64,000 nucleotides of DNA from Saprospiraceae bacterium (GCA_016715985.1 JADJXD010000001.1:186001-250000), one strand, 5' to 3'; counted from the stretch's first letter, positions 35,565-45,842 are shown. Program-made: numbers and translations. The notes: generated by a model from the letters alone, not told the origin.

Positions 35565-37073
35565 ATGCACCATTTAACTGAACAAGAAATAATAAGAAGA
35601 GAGAATCTTCAGAAAATAATCGATGCTAATATTGATCCCTACCCTTCTGATACATTTGCTGTCAATGCAACAGCAGAAGAGATCAAGCGAAATTTTAAAA
35701 CCGGTGATACTACTTATCAAAAAGTAAGTCTGGCTGGAAGATTGATGTCTAAACGTATAATGGGGAAAGCATCATTTGCTGAACTACAGGATGCAACAGG
35801 TAGAATCCAGATATATATATCCAGAGATGATATCTGCCCCGAAGATGATAAAGTTTTGTATAATGATGCTTTTAAAAAATGGTTTGACCTGGGAGATTTT
35901 ATAGGCATTGAAGGATTTGCTTTCTATACCCAAATGGGTGAGTGTACGATTCATGTGACCAAACTTACACTGCTGTCCAAGTCACTCAGACCATTACCTG
36001 TTGTTAAAAAAGATGATGAAGGTAACATTTATGATGCTTTTACAGATCCTGAACAAAGATACAGACAACGTTATGTCGATCTGGTAGTAAATCCGGAGGT
36101 AAGAGATGTTTTTGTCAAAAGAACAAAAATGTACCAGTCGATGCGGGAATATCTGAACGAGAAAGGATATCTGGAAGTAGAAACACCAATCCTTCAGCCT
36201 TTATACGGCGGTGCTGCTGCAAGACCATTTACTACGCATCACAATACACTTGACATGAAGTTGTATCTACGTATTGCAAATGAACTGTACCTCAAACGAC
36301 TCATTGTTGGCGGATTTGATGGTGTTTATGAATTTAGTAAAGATTTTCGGAACGAAGGAATGAGTAGATTTCATAATCCGGAGTTTACACAAATAGAATT
36401 GTATGTAGCCTATAAAGATTATGAATGGATGATGGATCTGGTCGAAGAAATGGTGGAAAAAGTAGCCATTGATATACATGGTACCACAGAAGTGCAGGTC
36501 GGTGAAAATATAATTAATTTTAAAAGACCATGGAAACGCTATACAATGTATGAAGCGATACAGCATTTTACAGGTATAGATATCAGTGAAATGGATGAAA
36601 CACAGTTACGTGAGACTGCCAGAAAACTTCATGTACCTGTTGATAATACGATGGGGAAAGGGAAGTTAATAGATGAGATTTTTGGTGAAAAATGCGAAGG
36701 TCAACTCATTCAACCAACCTTCATTACGGACTATCCGGTAGAAATGTCGCCATTAGCAAAAAAACATAAATCAAAACCCGGATTGGTAGAAAGATTTGAA
36801 GCTATCTGCAATAAAAAAGAAATTTGTAATGCCTTTTCTGAATTGAATGATCCGATTGATCAAAGACAAAGATTCGAATCACAGTTGGAACTGGGTAAAC
36901 GAGGAGATGAAGAAGCCATGGTTTTGGATGAAGACTTTCTGAGAGCACTGGAATATGGAATGCCTCCGACGGCAGGTCTTGGAATTGGAATGGATAGATT
37001 AGCTATGATTATGACAAATCAGAGTTCTATTCAGGAAGTATTATTTTTTCCGCAAATGAAAGCAGAAAAGTAA
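35565..37073 (+). CDS. lysS: lysyl-tRNA synthetase, class II
   Basis: A 502-residue enzyme that charges tRNA-Lys. The N-terminal OB anticodon-binding domain (VSLAGRLMSKRIMGKASFAE) is followed by the class II core: motif 1 near EVETPILQPLYGGAAARPF, motif 2 in FRNEGMSRFHNPEFTQIE, and motif 3 in GLGIGMDRLAMIMTN. Normal length, intact. It has its own promoter-like -7 box. Confidence 0.98.
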   Translation: MHHLTEQEIIRRENLQKIIDANIDPYPSDTFAVNATAEEIKRNFKTGDTTYQKVSLAGRLMSKRIMGKASFAELQDATGRIQIYISRDDICPEDDKVLYNDAFKKWFDLGDFIGIEGFAFYTQMGECTIHVTKLTLLSKSLRPLPVVKKDDEGNIYDAFTDPEQRYRQRYVDLVVNPEVRDVFVKRTKMYQSMREYLNEKGYLEVETPILQPLYGGAAARPFTTHHNTLDMKLYLRIANELYLKRLIVGGFDGVYEFSKDFRNEGMSRFHNPEFTQIELYVAYKDYEWMMDLVEEMVEKVAIDIHGTTEVQVGENIINFKRPWKRYTMYEAIQHFTGIDISEMDETQLRETARKLHVPVDNTMGKGKLIDEIFGEKCEGQLIQPTFITDYPVEMSPLAKKHKSKPGLVERFEAICNKKEICNAFSELNDPIDQRQRFESQLELGKRGDEEAMVLDEDFLRALEYGMPPTAGLGIGMDRLAMIMTNQSSIQEVLFFPQMKAEK

Positions 37074-37163
37074 AATTCTGATTTGAACAATTTATAGAAA
37101 TTTCGTTTTGTAAGTTCACATACTTACTGTTAGTGTATTATATTTGCATAAAAGATTGTAATT

Positions 37164-38297
37164 ATGCAAAATATAAACAGACGGGAATGGTTGCGAAATG
37201 CAGGGTTGACAGCAGGTGCGATTGCACTTTGGAACAATCCCTTAAAAAGTCTGAATCATATCGGACAATATGATAACGGAACTTTTACAGACGATTATAC
37301 GGCACAGATAATCAGACTGAGTTCAAATGAAAATCCTTACGGACCATCTGAATATGTCAGGAAGAAGATTTCAGAAAATTTTGATAGTATTTGTCGCTAC
37401 CCCGGATCAGAAATTGCAGCTCTTACTCAAAAACTTGCCACAAAAGAAGGTGTTACATCAGAACACATCTTAGTTACCATAGGATCAACTGAAGGTTTGA
37501 AGATATCAGCACTGGCTTATCTTCAAAACGGGAGTGAATTAGTGACTGCTGATCCAACCTTTGAAGCGATGCCCAGATACGCAGAAGCTTGTGGGGCATA
37601 TGTGCATAAAGTTCCGGTAGATGATAAGATGTGTATAGACCTTGCTGCGATGGAAAAAAGATGTAACTCCAATACCAAAATGGTTTTTATCTGCAACCCC
37701 AATAATCCCACAGGAACCATTTTAAAATCTTCAGAAATGGAGCAGTTTTGTTCCCGAATGGCAATGAGAACGATGGTTTTTAGTGATGAAGCTTATTATG
37801 ATTACATTGAAGAAAAAGCTTATCCATCCATGATAAATCTGGTAAAACAAGACCTGAATGTGATCGTGTCGAGAACTTTTTCAAAAGTGTATGGAATAGC
37901 GGGATTGCGAATAGGTTACTTAATAGCCAGACCGGATATTATCACCCGAATTAAAGCTTTTCAGATAGACAGGCCAAATTGTATGGCCTTGACGGCAGCA
38001 TCTTCCGCAATGGATGAACTATCATTTTATGATTATAGTCTGAAACAAAACAGAGAAGCTAAAAAGATGATTTGTCAGACTTTGGATAATTTGGGACTAA
38101 AATACACTGAAAGTCACGCTAACTTCATTTTTTTTAAAACCGGCATGGATATACAGAAATTTCAAGTGAAAATGAAAGAACAAAATATTCAGGTAGGCAG
38201 AGGATTTCCTCCATTTAATGATTGGTGTCGTGTGAGTACAGGAAAGATTGAAGATATGTTGATTCTTCAAAATGTGCTTAAAAGTGTATTGAGTTGA
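37164..38297 (+). CDS. Tat-exported PLP-dependent aminotransferase (HisC-like)
   Basis: A 377-residue class I/II aminotransferase. The PLP Lys lies in SRTFSKVYGIAGLRIGYL; CNPNNPTGTIL and SDEAYYDY are the usual cofactor-binding motifs; SSNENPYGPS is the substrate loop of HisC-like enzymes. Unusually it starts with a twin-arginine signal: INRREWLRNAGLTAGAIALW. PLP enzymes are normally cytoplasmic, so this one is predicted to be exported folded with its cofactor. A -7 box TATATTTG (37139-37146) precedes it. It is not in a histidine operon, so biosynthetic HisC is unlikely. Confidence 0.85.
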   Translation: MQNINRREWLRNAGLTAGAIALWNNPLKSLNHIGQYDNGTFTDDYTAQIIRLSSNENPYGPSEYVRKKISENFDSICRYPGSEIAALTQKLATKEGVTSEHILVTIGSTEGLKISALAYLQNGSELVTADPTFEAMPRYAEACGAYVHKVPVDDKMCIDLAAMEKRCNSNTKMVFICNPNNPTGTILKSSEMEQFCSRMAMRTMVFSDEAYYDYIEEKAYPSMINLVKQDLNVIVSRTFSKVYGIAGLRIGYLIARPDIITRIKAFQIDRPNCMALTAASSAMDELSFYDYSLKQNREAKKMICQTLDNLGLKYTESHANFIFFKTGMDIQKFQVKMKEQNIQVGRGFPPFNDWCRVSTGKIEDMLILQNVLKSVLS

Positions 38298-38311
38298 ATA
38301 TAAAACTAAGT

Positions 38312-39052
38312 TTAAAGTGAATAGTTTGGCTTGATTTCACCTCCTTGTCCGCTTGATTCATAAAACTTGTGTATAATACCGATGATTTCATCAGGGTCAT
38401 CAGATATTGAAAACAGATTCAGATCATTTGCTGAGATGTTATTTTCTACACCCAGCATAATATCAACGATCCAATCTCTCAAACCACTCCAATATTCTTT
38501 ACCTACCAATATGACGGGCACCATATCGATTTTTTTGGTCTGTATTAATGTCAGCACTTCAAATAATTCATCTAAAGTACCGAATCCTCCCGGACAGACT
38601 ATGAAGGCCTGTGCGTATTTTACAAACATCACTTTACGAACGAAGAAGTATCTGTGATTCAGGTTACGGCTTGGATCAATGTATGGATTATTGGATTGTT
38701 CAAACGGGAGGTCAATATTGAGACCAACTGAAAGTCCACCTTGCAAATATGCCCCCTTATTTCCTGCTTCCATAATACCTGGCCCACCACCTGTTATGAC
38801 TCCAAACCCTTCTTCGATACATTTCTGAGCAATATCAGTTGCTAGTTGATAATATTTATGATCCGGCTTAGTCCTGGCAGACCCAAAAATCGACACACAG
38901 GGATCGAGTTGATTTAATGTTTCAAATCCATCCACAAACTCTGCCATCACCTTGAACATCGTCCAGCTATTTTCTCCCTTTAATTCACTCCACTTTTTCA
39001 TTTTTCTGATTTTATTCTTGTTTAAGTTCTTCAACTCCATCGATTCGTTCAT
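38312..39052 (-). CDS. LOG-family (TIGR00730) nucleotide-binding / cytokinin-riboside-hydrolase-like protein
   Basis: A 246-residue Rossmann-like protein with the LOG motifs GGGPGIMEAGNKGA and CPGGFGTLDELFEVLT. The family cleaves the N-glycosidic bond of nucleoside monophosphates. It has an N-terminal basic extension (about 40 residues) before the conserved core, which resembles the longer LOG group. The first Met codons are clustered (MNESMELKNLNKNKIRKMKKW), so the start is uncertain. Confidence 0.88.
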   Translation of the reverse strand: MNESMELKNLNKNKIRKMKKWSELKGENSWTMFKVMAEFVDGFETLNQLDPCVSIFGSARTKPDHKYYQLATDIAQKCIEEGFGVITGGGPGIMEAGNKGAYLQGGLSVGLNIDLPFEQSNNPYIDPSRNLNHRYFFVRKVMFVKYAQAFIVCPGGFGTLDELFEVLTLIQTKKIDMVPVILVGKEYWSGLRDWIVDIMLGVENNISANDLNLFSISDDPDEIIGIIHKFYESSGQGGEIKPNYSL

Positions 39053-39077
39053 TTAAAATAATTCGTAAAATCTTATA

Positions 39078-40352
39078 TTAAACCAAGACAGTTTTATATT
39101 TTTCAAATTCAGATTTCAAATGCTTTGATAATTCTTCAAAACTATCATACTTTGAAAATAAATCGTCGAGTTTTCCGATTTTCTGATTATTTACACCAAC
39201 AAAACAATCCACATCACTACTGGTTATAGAATTACCTGATAGGATAATTAATCTTTCCACCACATTTCTGAGTTCTCTGATATTTCCTGTCCAATTAATT
39301 TTCTGTAATGCTTTTAAAGCTGCTGAATCCATTTTTTTATGAGCTACATTATACTCGTCGCACACCTGTCCGATAAAATGCTGAACTAATTCAGGGATAT
39401 CATCCACTCTTTCATTTAATGAAGGAACATTAACAATAATCACCGCCAATCGATGATAAAGGTCTTCTCTGAAATTACCCTTTTGAATCTCCAACCTTAA
39501 ATCCTTATTGGTAGCTGCTATCACCCGTACATCAACCGATAAATCTTTATCACCACCCACTCTCGTGATTTTATTTTCCTGAAGTGCTCTCAAAACTTTG
39601 GCTTGAGCAGAAAGACTCATGTCACCTATTTCATCCAGAAACAAAGTCCCTCCGTGTGCCAATTCAAATTTGCCCAATCTTTGTTTGATGGCTGATGTAA
39701 AGGAGCCTTTTTCGTGTCCGAAAAGTTCACTTTCGATTAGTTCAGAAGGAATTGCAGCACAATTTACTTCTACAATCGGATAATCTTTTCGTTTACTCAA
39801 TTGATGTATCCATCTGGCTACCAATTCCTTACCTGTTCCATTTTGACCTGTCACAAGAACCCTTGCGTCCGTTGGAGCAACTTTTTCTATGGTATCCTTA
39901 ATGTGATCTATTTTGTCAGATTGACCGATAATCTCCTGCACTTTAACAGAACTGACTCTTTTTTGTAAAACCTTCTTTTCTGTAATAAGGCTGGACTTAT
40001 CGAGTGCATTTCGCAAGGTAATGAGTAATCTGTTCAGATCCGGTGGCTTCTGAATAAAATCAAATGCCCCCTTTTTGACAGCTTCTACCGCCGTATCGAT
40101 ATTCCCATGTCCGGAAATCATAATCACAGGGGTATCAGGAGATATATTCAGAATTTTTTCAATAGCCTCCATTCCGTCCATTCTGGGCATTTTAACATCC
40201 AGAATAATGACATCGTATTTATTCTGCTTGATTTTTACGATACAATCAACCCCATCAGGTGATTCGTCTATTTCGTATTTCTCAAATTCCAGGATATCTC
40301 TTAAAGTTTTTCTGATGCTTTTATCATCATCTACAATCAGAATTTTTGCCAT
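39078..40352 (-). CDS. sigma-54-dependent response regulator (NtrC-like) without Fis DNA-binding domain
   Basis: A 424-residue regulator: a receiver domain ([15 protein letters not shown], phospho-Asp in [13 protein letters not shown], residues about 1-120) and an AAA+ domain (Walker [14 protein letters not shown], about 165; Walker [17 protein letters not shown]). The sigma-54-contact loop reads GSFTSA instead of GAFTGA. After the AAA+ lid ([16 protein letters not shown]) the tail is only about 60 residues and has no Fis helix-turn-helix. It may act from solution. No sensor kinase is adjacent. ATG 40352 begins MAKILIVDD. Confidence 0.9.
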   Translation of the reverse strand: MAKILIVDDDKSIRKTLRDILEFEKYEIDESPDGVDCIVKIKQNKYDVIILDVKMPRMDGMEAIEKILNISPDTPVIMISGHGNIDTAVEAVKKGAFDFIQKPPDLNRLLITLRNALDKSSLITEKKVLQKRVSSVKVQEIIGQSDKIDHIKDTIEKVAPTDARVLVTGQNGTGKELVARWIHQLSKRKDYPIVEVNCAAIPSELIESELFGHEKGSFTSAIKQRLGKFELAHGGTLFLDEIGDMSLSAQAKVLRALQENKITRVGGDKDLSVDVRVIAATNKDLRLEIQKGNFREDLYHRLAVIIVNVPSLNERVDDIPELVQHFIGQVCDEYNVAHKKMDSAALKALQKINWTGNIRELRNVVERLIILSGNSITSSDVDCFVGVNNQKIGKLDDLFSKYDSFEELSKHLKSEFEKYKTVLV

Positions 40353-40547
40353 AATACTCAATGGGTTTTGTCAACAATAAAAATTTTATTCAAATTACTT
40401 GATGTATTTCAAGTATAAACTTTGAAGGGTAAAATTAAATTAAATATTTTAATAATAGTTAATTTTATACCAATCAATTTTATACGTATGACAAAATAAT
40501 ATAATTTAATACTATTTTCTTTAAAAAATGAACTTGGTATTCACTTT

Positions 40548-41738
40548 TCAATTTCCTATACCCGCCAAAGCTAACCATGCCATCAATCCCATCCCAGTCT
40601 CTAAAGCAGATTCGTCAATATCAAATGTAGGTGTGTGCACGGGCGAAACGATTCCTTTTGAAATATTTCCTGTCCCCAATCTGTAGAAGACTGCCGGAAT
40701 CACCTGACTGTAAAAGGCAAAGTCTTCAGATGTCATCCGGATAGGTAGATCAACCACATTTTTTTCATTCAAAAAGATTTTCATTTGATTTTTGACATGT
40801 TCGGTCATCTCCGAATGATTATTTAGTACGGGATAACCTTTGAGTATTTCCACTTTACATTCCGCACCGGATGCCATCGCGGTTTGAGTGGCAACCTTTT
40901 GTATCTGTTCATGAGCCTTCTCCCTCCATTTTTCATCCATGGTTCTGAAAGTACCTTCAATCAATACTCTTGATGGAATGATATTGGTTGCACCTCCATC
41001 TGAATTGAACTTTCCAAAACTAAGCACGGTAGGTATTTCAGGAGACGCACTTCTGGAGACTATCTGTTGTAATGCAATGATTATTTGACTTGCTACATAA
41101 ATAGTGTCAGTACATTCATGAGGCATAGCTGCATGTCCGCCCTTACCGATAACTTCGAGGTAAATCTCATCTGCAGAAGCCATGTAAGTACCTGACCTGA
41201 TGCCTACCTTTCCTGCTTCTAAAGATGGAAATACATGTTGACCAATAATAAATTCTACATCCGGGTATTTTAAAACTCCTTCTTGAATCATAATGCCAGC
41301 TCCCCCGGGCAACTTTTCTTCACCGGGCTGAAAAATAAGCTTTACAGTCCCTTTCAGAGAGTTTTTAAAATTTGAAAGTATAATCGCTGTACCTAAAAGA
41401 GATGCTGAATGTACATCATGTCCGCAGGCATGCATAACACCTTTATTTTTTGATTGATAGCTTACGGAATTTTTTTCCGCAATTGGCAATGCATCCATGT
41501 CGGCTCGTAATGCTATCACCGGCCCTTTCTGATCCCCTTTAATAATGGCGCAAATCCCGTATCCTGCCCAACCGGATGTAAAAGGAATTCCATATTTAGT
41601 TAAAATCTGTTGGATATACAATCCTGTTTCTTTCTCCTGAAAAGAAAGCTCCGGATATTGGTGGATATGCCGTCTGTATTCGATTACTTCATCCAAAATG
41701 GCGGATGCTGACTTTTTTACTTCTTCAATTGATACCAT
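40548..41738 (-). CDS. M20-family amidohydrolase/peptidase (hippurate-hydrolase-like)
   Basis: A 396-residue metal-dependent hydrolase. Metal ligands are visible in HACGHDVHSASLLG and FQPGEEKLPGGAGIMI, and the dimerisation lid starts near GKGGHAAMPHE. The family removes acyl groups from amino acids (hippurate, N-acetyl or IAA-amino acid type). No signal peptide. It lies 13 bp downstream of the glycosyltransferase gene, so the two may be co-transcribed. Confidence 0.92.
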   Translation of the reverse strand: MVSIEEVKKSASAILDEVIEYRRHIHQYPELSFQEKETGLYIQQILTKYGIPFTSGWAGYGICAIIKGDQKGPVIALRADMDALPIAEKNSVSYQSKNKGVMHACGHDVHSASLLGTAIILSNFKNSLKGTVKLIFQPGEEKLPGGAGIMIQEGVLKYPDVEFIIGQHVFPSLEAGKVGIRSGTYMASADEIYLEVIGKGGHAAMPHECTDTIYVASQIIIALQQIVSRSASPEIPTVLSFGKFNSDGGATNIIPSRVLIEGTFRTMDEKWREKAHEQIQKVATQTAMASGAECKVEILKGYPVLNNHSEMTEHVKNQMKIFLNEKNVVDLPIRMTSEDFAFYSQVIPAVFYRLGTGNISKGIVSPVHTPTFDIDESALETGMGLMAWLALAGIGN

Positions 41739-41751
41739 AATCAGAAAATTT

Positions 41752-43737
41752 TCATAAATCTGTGTTTGCAGAAGTATAACGTGTTAAAGAGAAAATATTT
41801 TTCAGAATCAAATCTAAATCGATCCAAACCGAATAATTTTTTGCGTACTCGATATTCGATGTTTTATAGTAATCATCAGAATATAAATAAAGTAATCCTG
41901 ATTCAGGGTAAGGAATAGCACAGGGCTTTAACTCCGGCAAAAAACTATAATCTGAAACATCGCCACCATATCCAACCCATGTTTTTGACCCGAAAATCAC
42001 TTCTATGATTAATTTAAGCATCCTTTTGCGATCCGTATTCACCAATAAAATAAATGGCAGCAAAACCAAAAATAAAATTCCAAATATCAAATCAACAAAT
42101 CGTTTAAAACGTTTTTGCCCCGACTTGTTCAGTTCGTAACTAATATCCAATCCATAAAACTCACCATTGAAGTGACGGGATTTACTACCAATAATACTGA
42201 GTGCATCATCTCCTGCAATTTTAAATGATACACCTGCTCCCATTCCTGACATTGATTTGATAATATCTTTCATAGACATACTTTCATTGCTAAAAATGAC
42301 TTCATCGATTTTTAATGCTTTCACAACTTCTCCTAAGTGGCTGATATTGTTGATGTAATAATAATCTTTTTCTTCAGGATCCGGACTAATGACCGATACA
42401 GATTCTGTTTTGACTTTTGCTTTTCTTAATATTTCAACAATTTTTTCTGCGGATTTTCTGTACCCGACAATTAAAATATTGCCTGGCGTATCGTTTGAAA
42501 ATTTGAAAAATTTTATTTTAATTTGCTCAATTAGCTTTTTGGATAACAGACCGTATATTAATACTGAAATTGTTCCCAATAAAATAAGTGCTCTGCTGGT
42601 TCGGTATATTTCACTTTCCAAAGCATAAACCACTAAAATCAGCATAGTGCCTGACAAAACACCATTTATAATATTCCGGTATTCTGTCCTTTTATCATAT
42701 CTGCCAAAAAACCAAAATCCGAGTACCCAAATAAATGAATACAACAAAAAATTGTACTTTATAGTACTTTCATTATAGTACGATGAAGATTTAAAATAAT
42801 ATTCAGACCACCAGTTCTTTGTTATGGTCAATATTAAAAATATTATAATCAGATCAAGAAGTGGTAAAAGCAAACTTTTTATAAACTTTGAAATAATACT
42901 CATAAAAGCTCTGAGTTGTATTGCAAATCTTATAAAGTTTACAAACGAACCTGATTTTCCTTTGGAATAATGTTTATTAACATACAGAATCATTGCACCA
43001 TAAAAGGTCTTAATATAATTGATGCTACTTTTTTTTGTACTTTCACCTTTATAATGAATGATACTCGTTTCCGGAAAATAAAATATTTTTGAACCGGACT
43101 TAATAATTCTGTAAGACAAGTCAATATCTTCTCCGTACATAAAAAATTGCTCATCTAACAATCCTGTTTTCTCCAGCGTTTCAGCTTTGATAAACATAAA
43201 AGCTCCGCATAAGACTTCAATCTCAGCAGATTCAAATTCAGGTAAATAGCCAAGGTTATACCCACTAAATAATTTAGACTTTGGGAATAAGGCACTTAAA
43301 TATGTAAGCTTACAAAATGAATTCCAGATATCAGGTACTGCTCTCTTTGACTCGGGAAGAAACTTACCCGCACCATCTATCATCCTGACACCCACAGCGC
43401 CACAATCTGATTCTTCCTGCATAAATTGATAACATTTCCAAAGCGTTTCTTCTTCCAGAACTGTATCAGGGTTTAATAACAACACATATCTGGCATTAAT
43501 TATTCGGAGTGCCTGATTGTTTGCTTTAGAAAATCCCACATTTTCAGCATTGGGGATAAGATTTATTTCCGGAAAGTCATTTTTCAACATCGAGACAGAG
43601 CCGTCCACAGATGCATTATCTACCACCCATACTTCAACTTTCAAACCATACAAGCGAGAATTTCTGATGGAATGAAGGCATTGAATCAGAAAATTTCTGA
43701 CATTATAATTGACTATTACGATTCCGATATCATACAT
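41752..43737 (-). CDS. GT2 glycosyltransferase fused to degenerate sugar-phosphate-transferase-like membrane region
   Basis: A 661-residue protein. Residues about 1-260 are a family 2 glycosyltransferase: IVIVNYNVRNFLIQCL, VWVVDNASVDGS, LLNPDTVLEEE and GEDIDLSYRI. Four or five membrane helices (about 290-400), a nucleotide-binding-like domain (NILIVGYRKSAEKIVEIL) and a final stretch resembling polyprenyl sugar-phosphate transferases (KRFKRFVDLIFGILFLVLLPF) follow. The C-terminal catalytic core of that second family (KFRTM-type region) is not recognisable, so only the GT2 part is clearly active. It probably works on an envelope polysaccharide. Confidence 0.85.
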   Translation of the reverse strand: MYDIGIVIVNYNVRNFLIQCLHSIRNSRLYGLKVEVWVVDNASVDGSVSMLKNDFPEINLIPNAENVGFSKANNQALRIINARYVLLLNPDTVLEEETLWKCYQFMQEESDCGAVGVRMIDGAGKFLPESKRAVPDIWNSFCKLTYLSALFPKSKLFSGYNLGYLPEFESAEIEVLCGAFMFIKAETLEKTGLLDEQFFMYGEDIDLSYRIIKSGSKIFYFPETSIIHYKGESTKKSSINYIKTFYGAMILYVNKHYSKGKSGSFVNFIRFAIQLRAFMSIISKFIKSLLLPLLDLIIIFLILTITKNWWSEYYFKSSSYYNESTIKYNFLLYSFIWVLGFWFFGRYDKRTEYRNIINGVLSGTMLILVVYALESEIYRTSRALILLGTISVLIYGLLSKKLIEQIKIKFFKFSNDTPGNILIVGYRKSAEKIVEILRKAKVKTESVSVISPDPEEKDYYYINNISHLGEVVKALKIDEVIFSNESMSMKDIIKSMSGMGAGVSFKIAGDDALSIIGSKSRHFNGEFYGLDISYELNKSGQKRFKRFVDLIFGILFLVLLPFILLVNTDRKRMLKLIIEVIFGSKTWVGYGGDVSDYSFLPELKPCAIPYPESGLLYLYSDDYYKTSNIEYAKNYSVWIDLDLILKNIFSLTRYTSANTDL

Positions 43738-43745
43738 GATTCGGA

Positions 43746-44357
43746 TTATGATTGAACAGAATAAGGAATTCTGGAAACGATGGAGCGACCAAGAGTCAAC
43801 TCGTCCGCATATTCGAGTTCTCCGCCAAATGAAACACCTCTGGCAATCACAGAAACTTTAATGCCCGTGTCCTGTAACATTCTGGAGATATAATAAATTG
43901 TCGTTTCACCTTCTATTGTCGGGCTGATTGCCATTATAATCTCATCCACATCGTATTGTTTAATCCTCAATAAAAGTGCATCGATATTCAAATCTGAAGG
44001 CCCGATACCGTCCAATGGGGATATGACACCTCCCAATACGTGATAAGTCCCGCTAAATTGATCTGTTTCTTCAATGGCCATCACATCTCGTGTGCTTTCA
44101 ACAACACAGATAATATTTTTTTTGCGGTGTGGTGCCAGACAAATATTACATACATCATGATCTGAAATATTTCCACAGGTCCTACAATTTCTGATGTCGT
44201 TTTCCAATCTTGTGAGTGCATTGGAAATGCGGGTAGATTTTTGTGTTTTATCCTGAACCAAGTGCAATGCCAGCCTTAATGCCGATTTCTTACCAATTCC
44301 GGGTAATGCTGATAATGCCTGAACGGCATCTTCCAATATTTTTGACGAAAAATTCAT
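43746..44357 (-). CDS. recR: recombination mediator protein RecR
   Basis: A 203-residue RecR: helix-hairpin-helix LSALPGIGKKSALRLALHL, a zinc finger CRTCGNISDHDVCNIC, then a Toprim domain opening with ICVVESTRDVMAIE. It loads RecA at gapped DNA with RecO/RecF. Intact and of normal length. Eight bases separate it from the glycosyltransferase gene downstream. Confidence 0.97.
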   Translation of the reverse strand: MNFSSKILEDAVQALSALPGIGKKSALRLALHLVQDKTQKSTRISNALTRLENDIRNCRTCGNISDHDVCNICLAPHRKKNIICVVESTRDVMAIEETDQFSGTYHVLGGVISPLDGIGPSDLNIDALLLRIKQYDVDEIIMAISPTIEGETTIYYISRMLQDTGIKVSVIARGVSFGGELEYADELTLGRSIVSRIPYSVQS

Positions 44358-44494
44358 GGGACAAAATTAATATATTAAAAATCATTTATATACTTATGAG
44401 CAAATAAATTAGAAACAGTTTAAAAATTGTCAAATAAGATTTTCTTCTGAATTTCTGTGGCAATTGGTTATATTTGCGGCTTCGAAAATAAAGT

Positions 44495-45319
44495 ATGCTG
44501 AAATTTTTAAAAGGAAAGAAAAAGGAAGAACCCGGAGAAATTAAAGAGATGGGCTTTTTGGACCATCTGGAAGAACTGAGATGGCATGTAATCAGAGCAG
44601 CCATATCTATTGTAATATTTGCAATCTTGGCATTAGTTCATCAAAAATGGGTATTCGAACATATTATTTTCGCACCCAAACAAAAAGACTTCCTGACCTA
44701 CAGATTATTTTGTGCACTTTCAGAGCGTACCTGTTTTTATCCACCTGACTTACCATTAATTACAAGAGAACTGGGAGAACAATTTTTTATTGGCATCAGT
44801 GTTTCCATTTATCTGGGTTTTGTAGCCGCATTTCCTTATGTATTTTACGAATTCTGGAAGTTTATCAAACCCGGACTGTATGATACTGAGAGAAAAATTG
44901 CCAGCAGACTGGTTTTTGTAACATCCTTATTGTTTTCTATTGGGGTTGCTTTCGGATATTTTTTGATCGCACCTTTTGCCATCACCTGGTTGGGAAGCTA
45001 TTCTGTTGGGACGGAAGCAATTAACAGTCCGACATTAGCATCATACGTTAACTATCTGACTATGTTTACCATTCCGACAGGTCTCGCTTTTGAACTTCCA
45101 ATCGTTGTATTTTTTCTGGCAAAAGCCGGAATTGTAGGTCCTGAAATCATGAAAAAATTCAGGAGGGAAGCTTTGCTTGTCATATTTATTTTAGCGGCTA
45201 TTATTACTCCTCCCGATGCTATCACACAAATCCTGATTGGTGTACCTGTCTATTTATTATATGAAATCAGTATCAGGATTGCGGCCAATGTGGTAAAATC
45301 AAATAATGAAATTAAATGA
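44495..45319 (+). CDS. tatC: Sec-independent protein translocase TatC
   Basis: A 274-residue TatC with about six membrane helices. FLDHLEELRWHVIRAA is the family-defining cytosolic N-terminus that reads the twin-arginine signal; YEFWKFIKPGLYDTERK follows helix 2. A loop of about 50 residues rich in Cys/Pro (FCALSERTCFYPPDLP) is characteristic of Bacteroidota. It exports folded proteins; the SoxB-like enzyme and the aminotransferase in this window carry matching signals. A TATATTTG -7 box lies at 44469-44476. No tatA is nearby. Confidence 0.96.
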   Translation: MLKFLKGKKKEEPGEIKEMGFLDHLEELRWHVIRAAISIVIFAILALVHQKWVFEHIIFAPKQKDFLTYRLFCALSERTCFYPPDLPLITRELGEQFFIGISVSIYLGFVAAFPYVFYEFWKFIKPGLYDTERKIASRLVFVTSLLFSIGVAFGYFLIAPFAITWLGSYSVGTEAINSPTLASYVNYLTMFTIPTGLAFELPIVVFFLAKAGIVGPEIMKKFRREALLVIFILAAIITPPDAITQILIGVPVYLLYEISIRIAANVVKSNNEIK

Positions 45320-45777
45320 CATCAAGAATATCGTCCAATCTGACACTTTTTTTTAAATTATTTTTACCGACCATCTGGATAGTTTTTTTCGGAACCTTTG
45401 GTATAGCTATTTTTATTTCAGAAAACTCACAGATACCCCTCCTGACTTCTCCCGCCTTCAAATATTCATTTTTGTTTTTCTACCTACTTTTTTTAAGTAT
45501 TTTGTATTACACAATCATACCTTTAAAGAGAGTTGAATTTGGTTCAGAATATTACGTAGTATCTAATTATTTCAAAACTTTCAGATTGTATTATTCTGAT
45601 ATGAAAGAAATTGACATCATTTCATTAGGTAGATTTAAGTATGTCGTGATTACTTTCACTGGATCAGGTTCATTTGGTAAAAAAATAAAGTTTTTGGCTA
45701 GTTCCTTTCTATGGAACAATTTTATGAGCAACAATCCTGAAACAGCCCGAATAATTGAAACTAAAATAGTTTCTTAG
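45316..45777 (+). CDS. small membrane protein, PH-like domain
   Basis: A 153-residue protein with two N-terminal membrane helices (about 16-36 and 50-70) and a C-terminal soluble part (YYVVSNYFKTFRLYYSDMKEIDI), resembling bacterial PH-like domains. The start overlaps the tatC stop by 4 bp, so translation is likely coupled. I do not recognise a specific family. Confidence 0.65.
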   Translation: MTSRISSNLTLFFKLFLPTIWIVFFGTFGIAIFISENSQIPLLTSPAFKYSFLFFYLLFLSILYYTIIPLKRVEFGSEYYVVSNYFKTFRLYYSDMKEIDIISLGRFKYVVITFTGSGSFGKKIKFLASSFLWNNFMSNNPETARIIETKIVS

Positions 45778-45842
45778 GGTTTGTGATTCCGGTCAGTTTG
45801 ACTGTCATAAAACTGCAGTACAGAATTATAGAAATAAAAATA

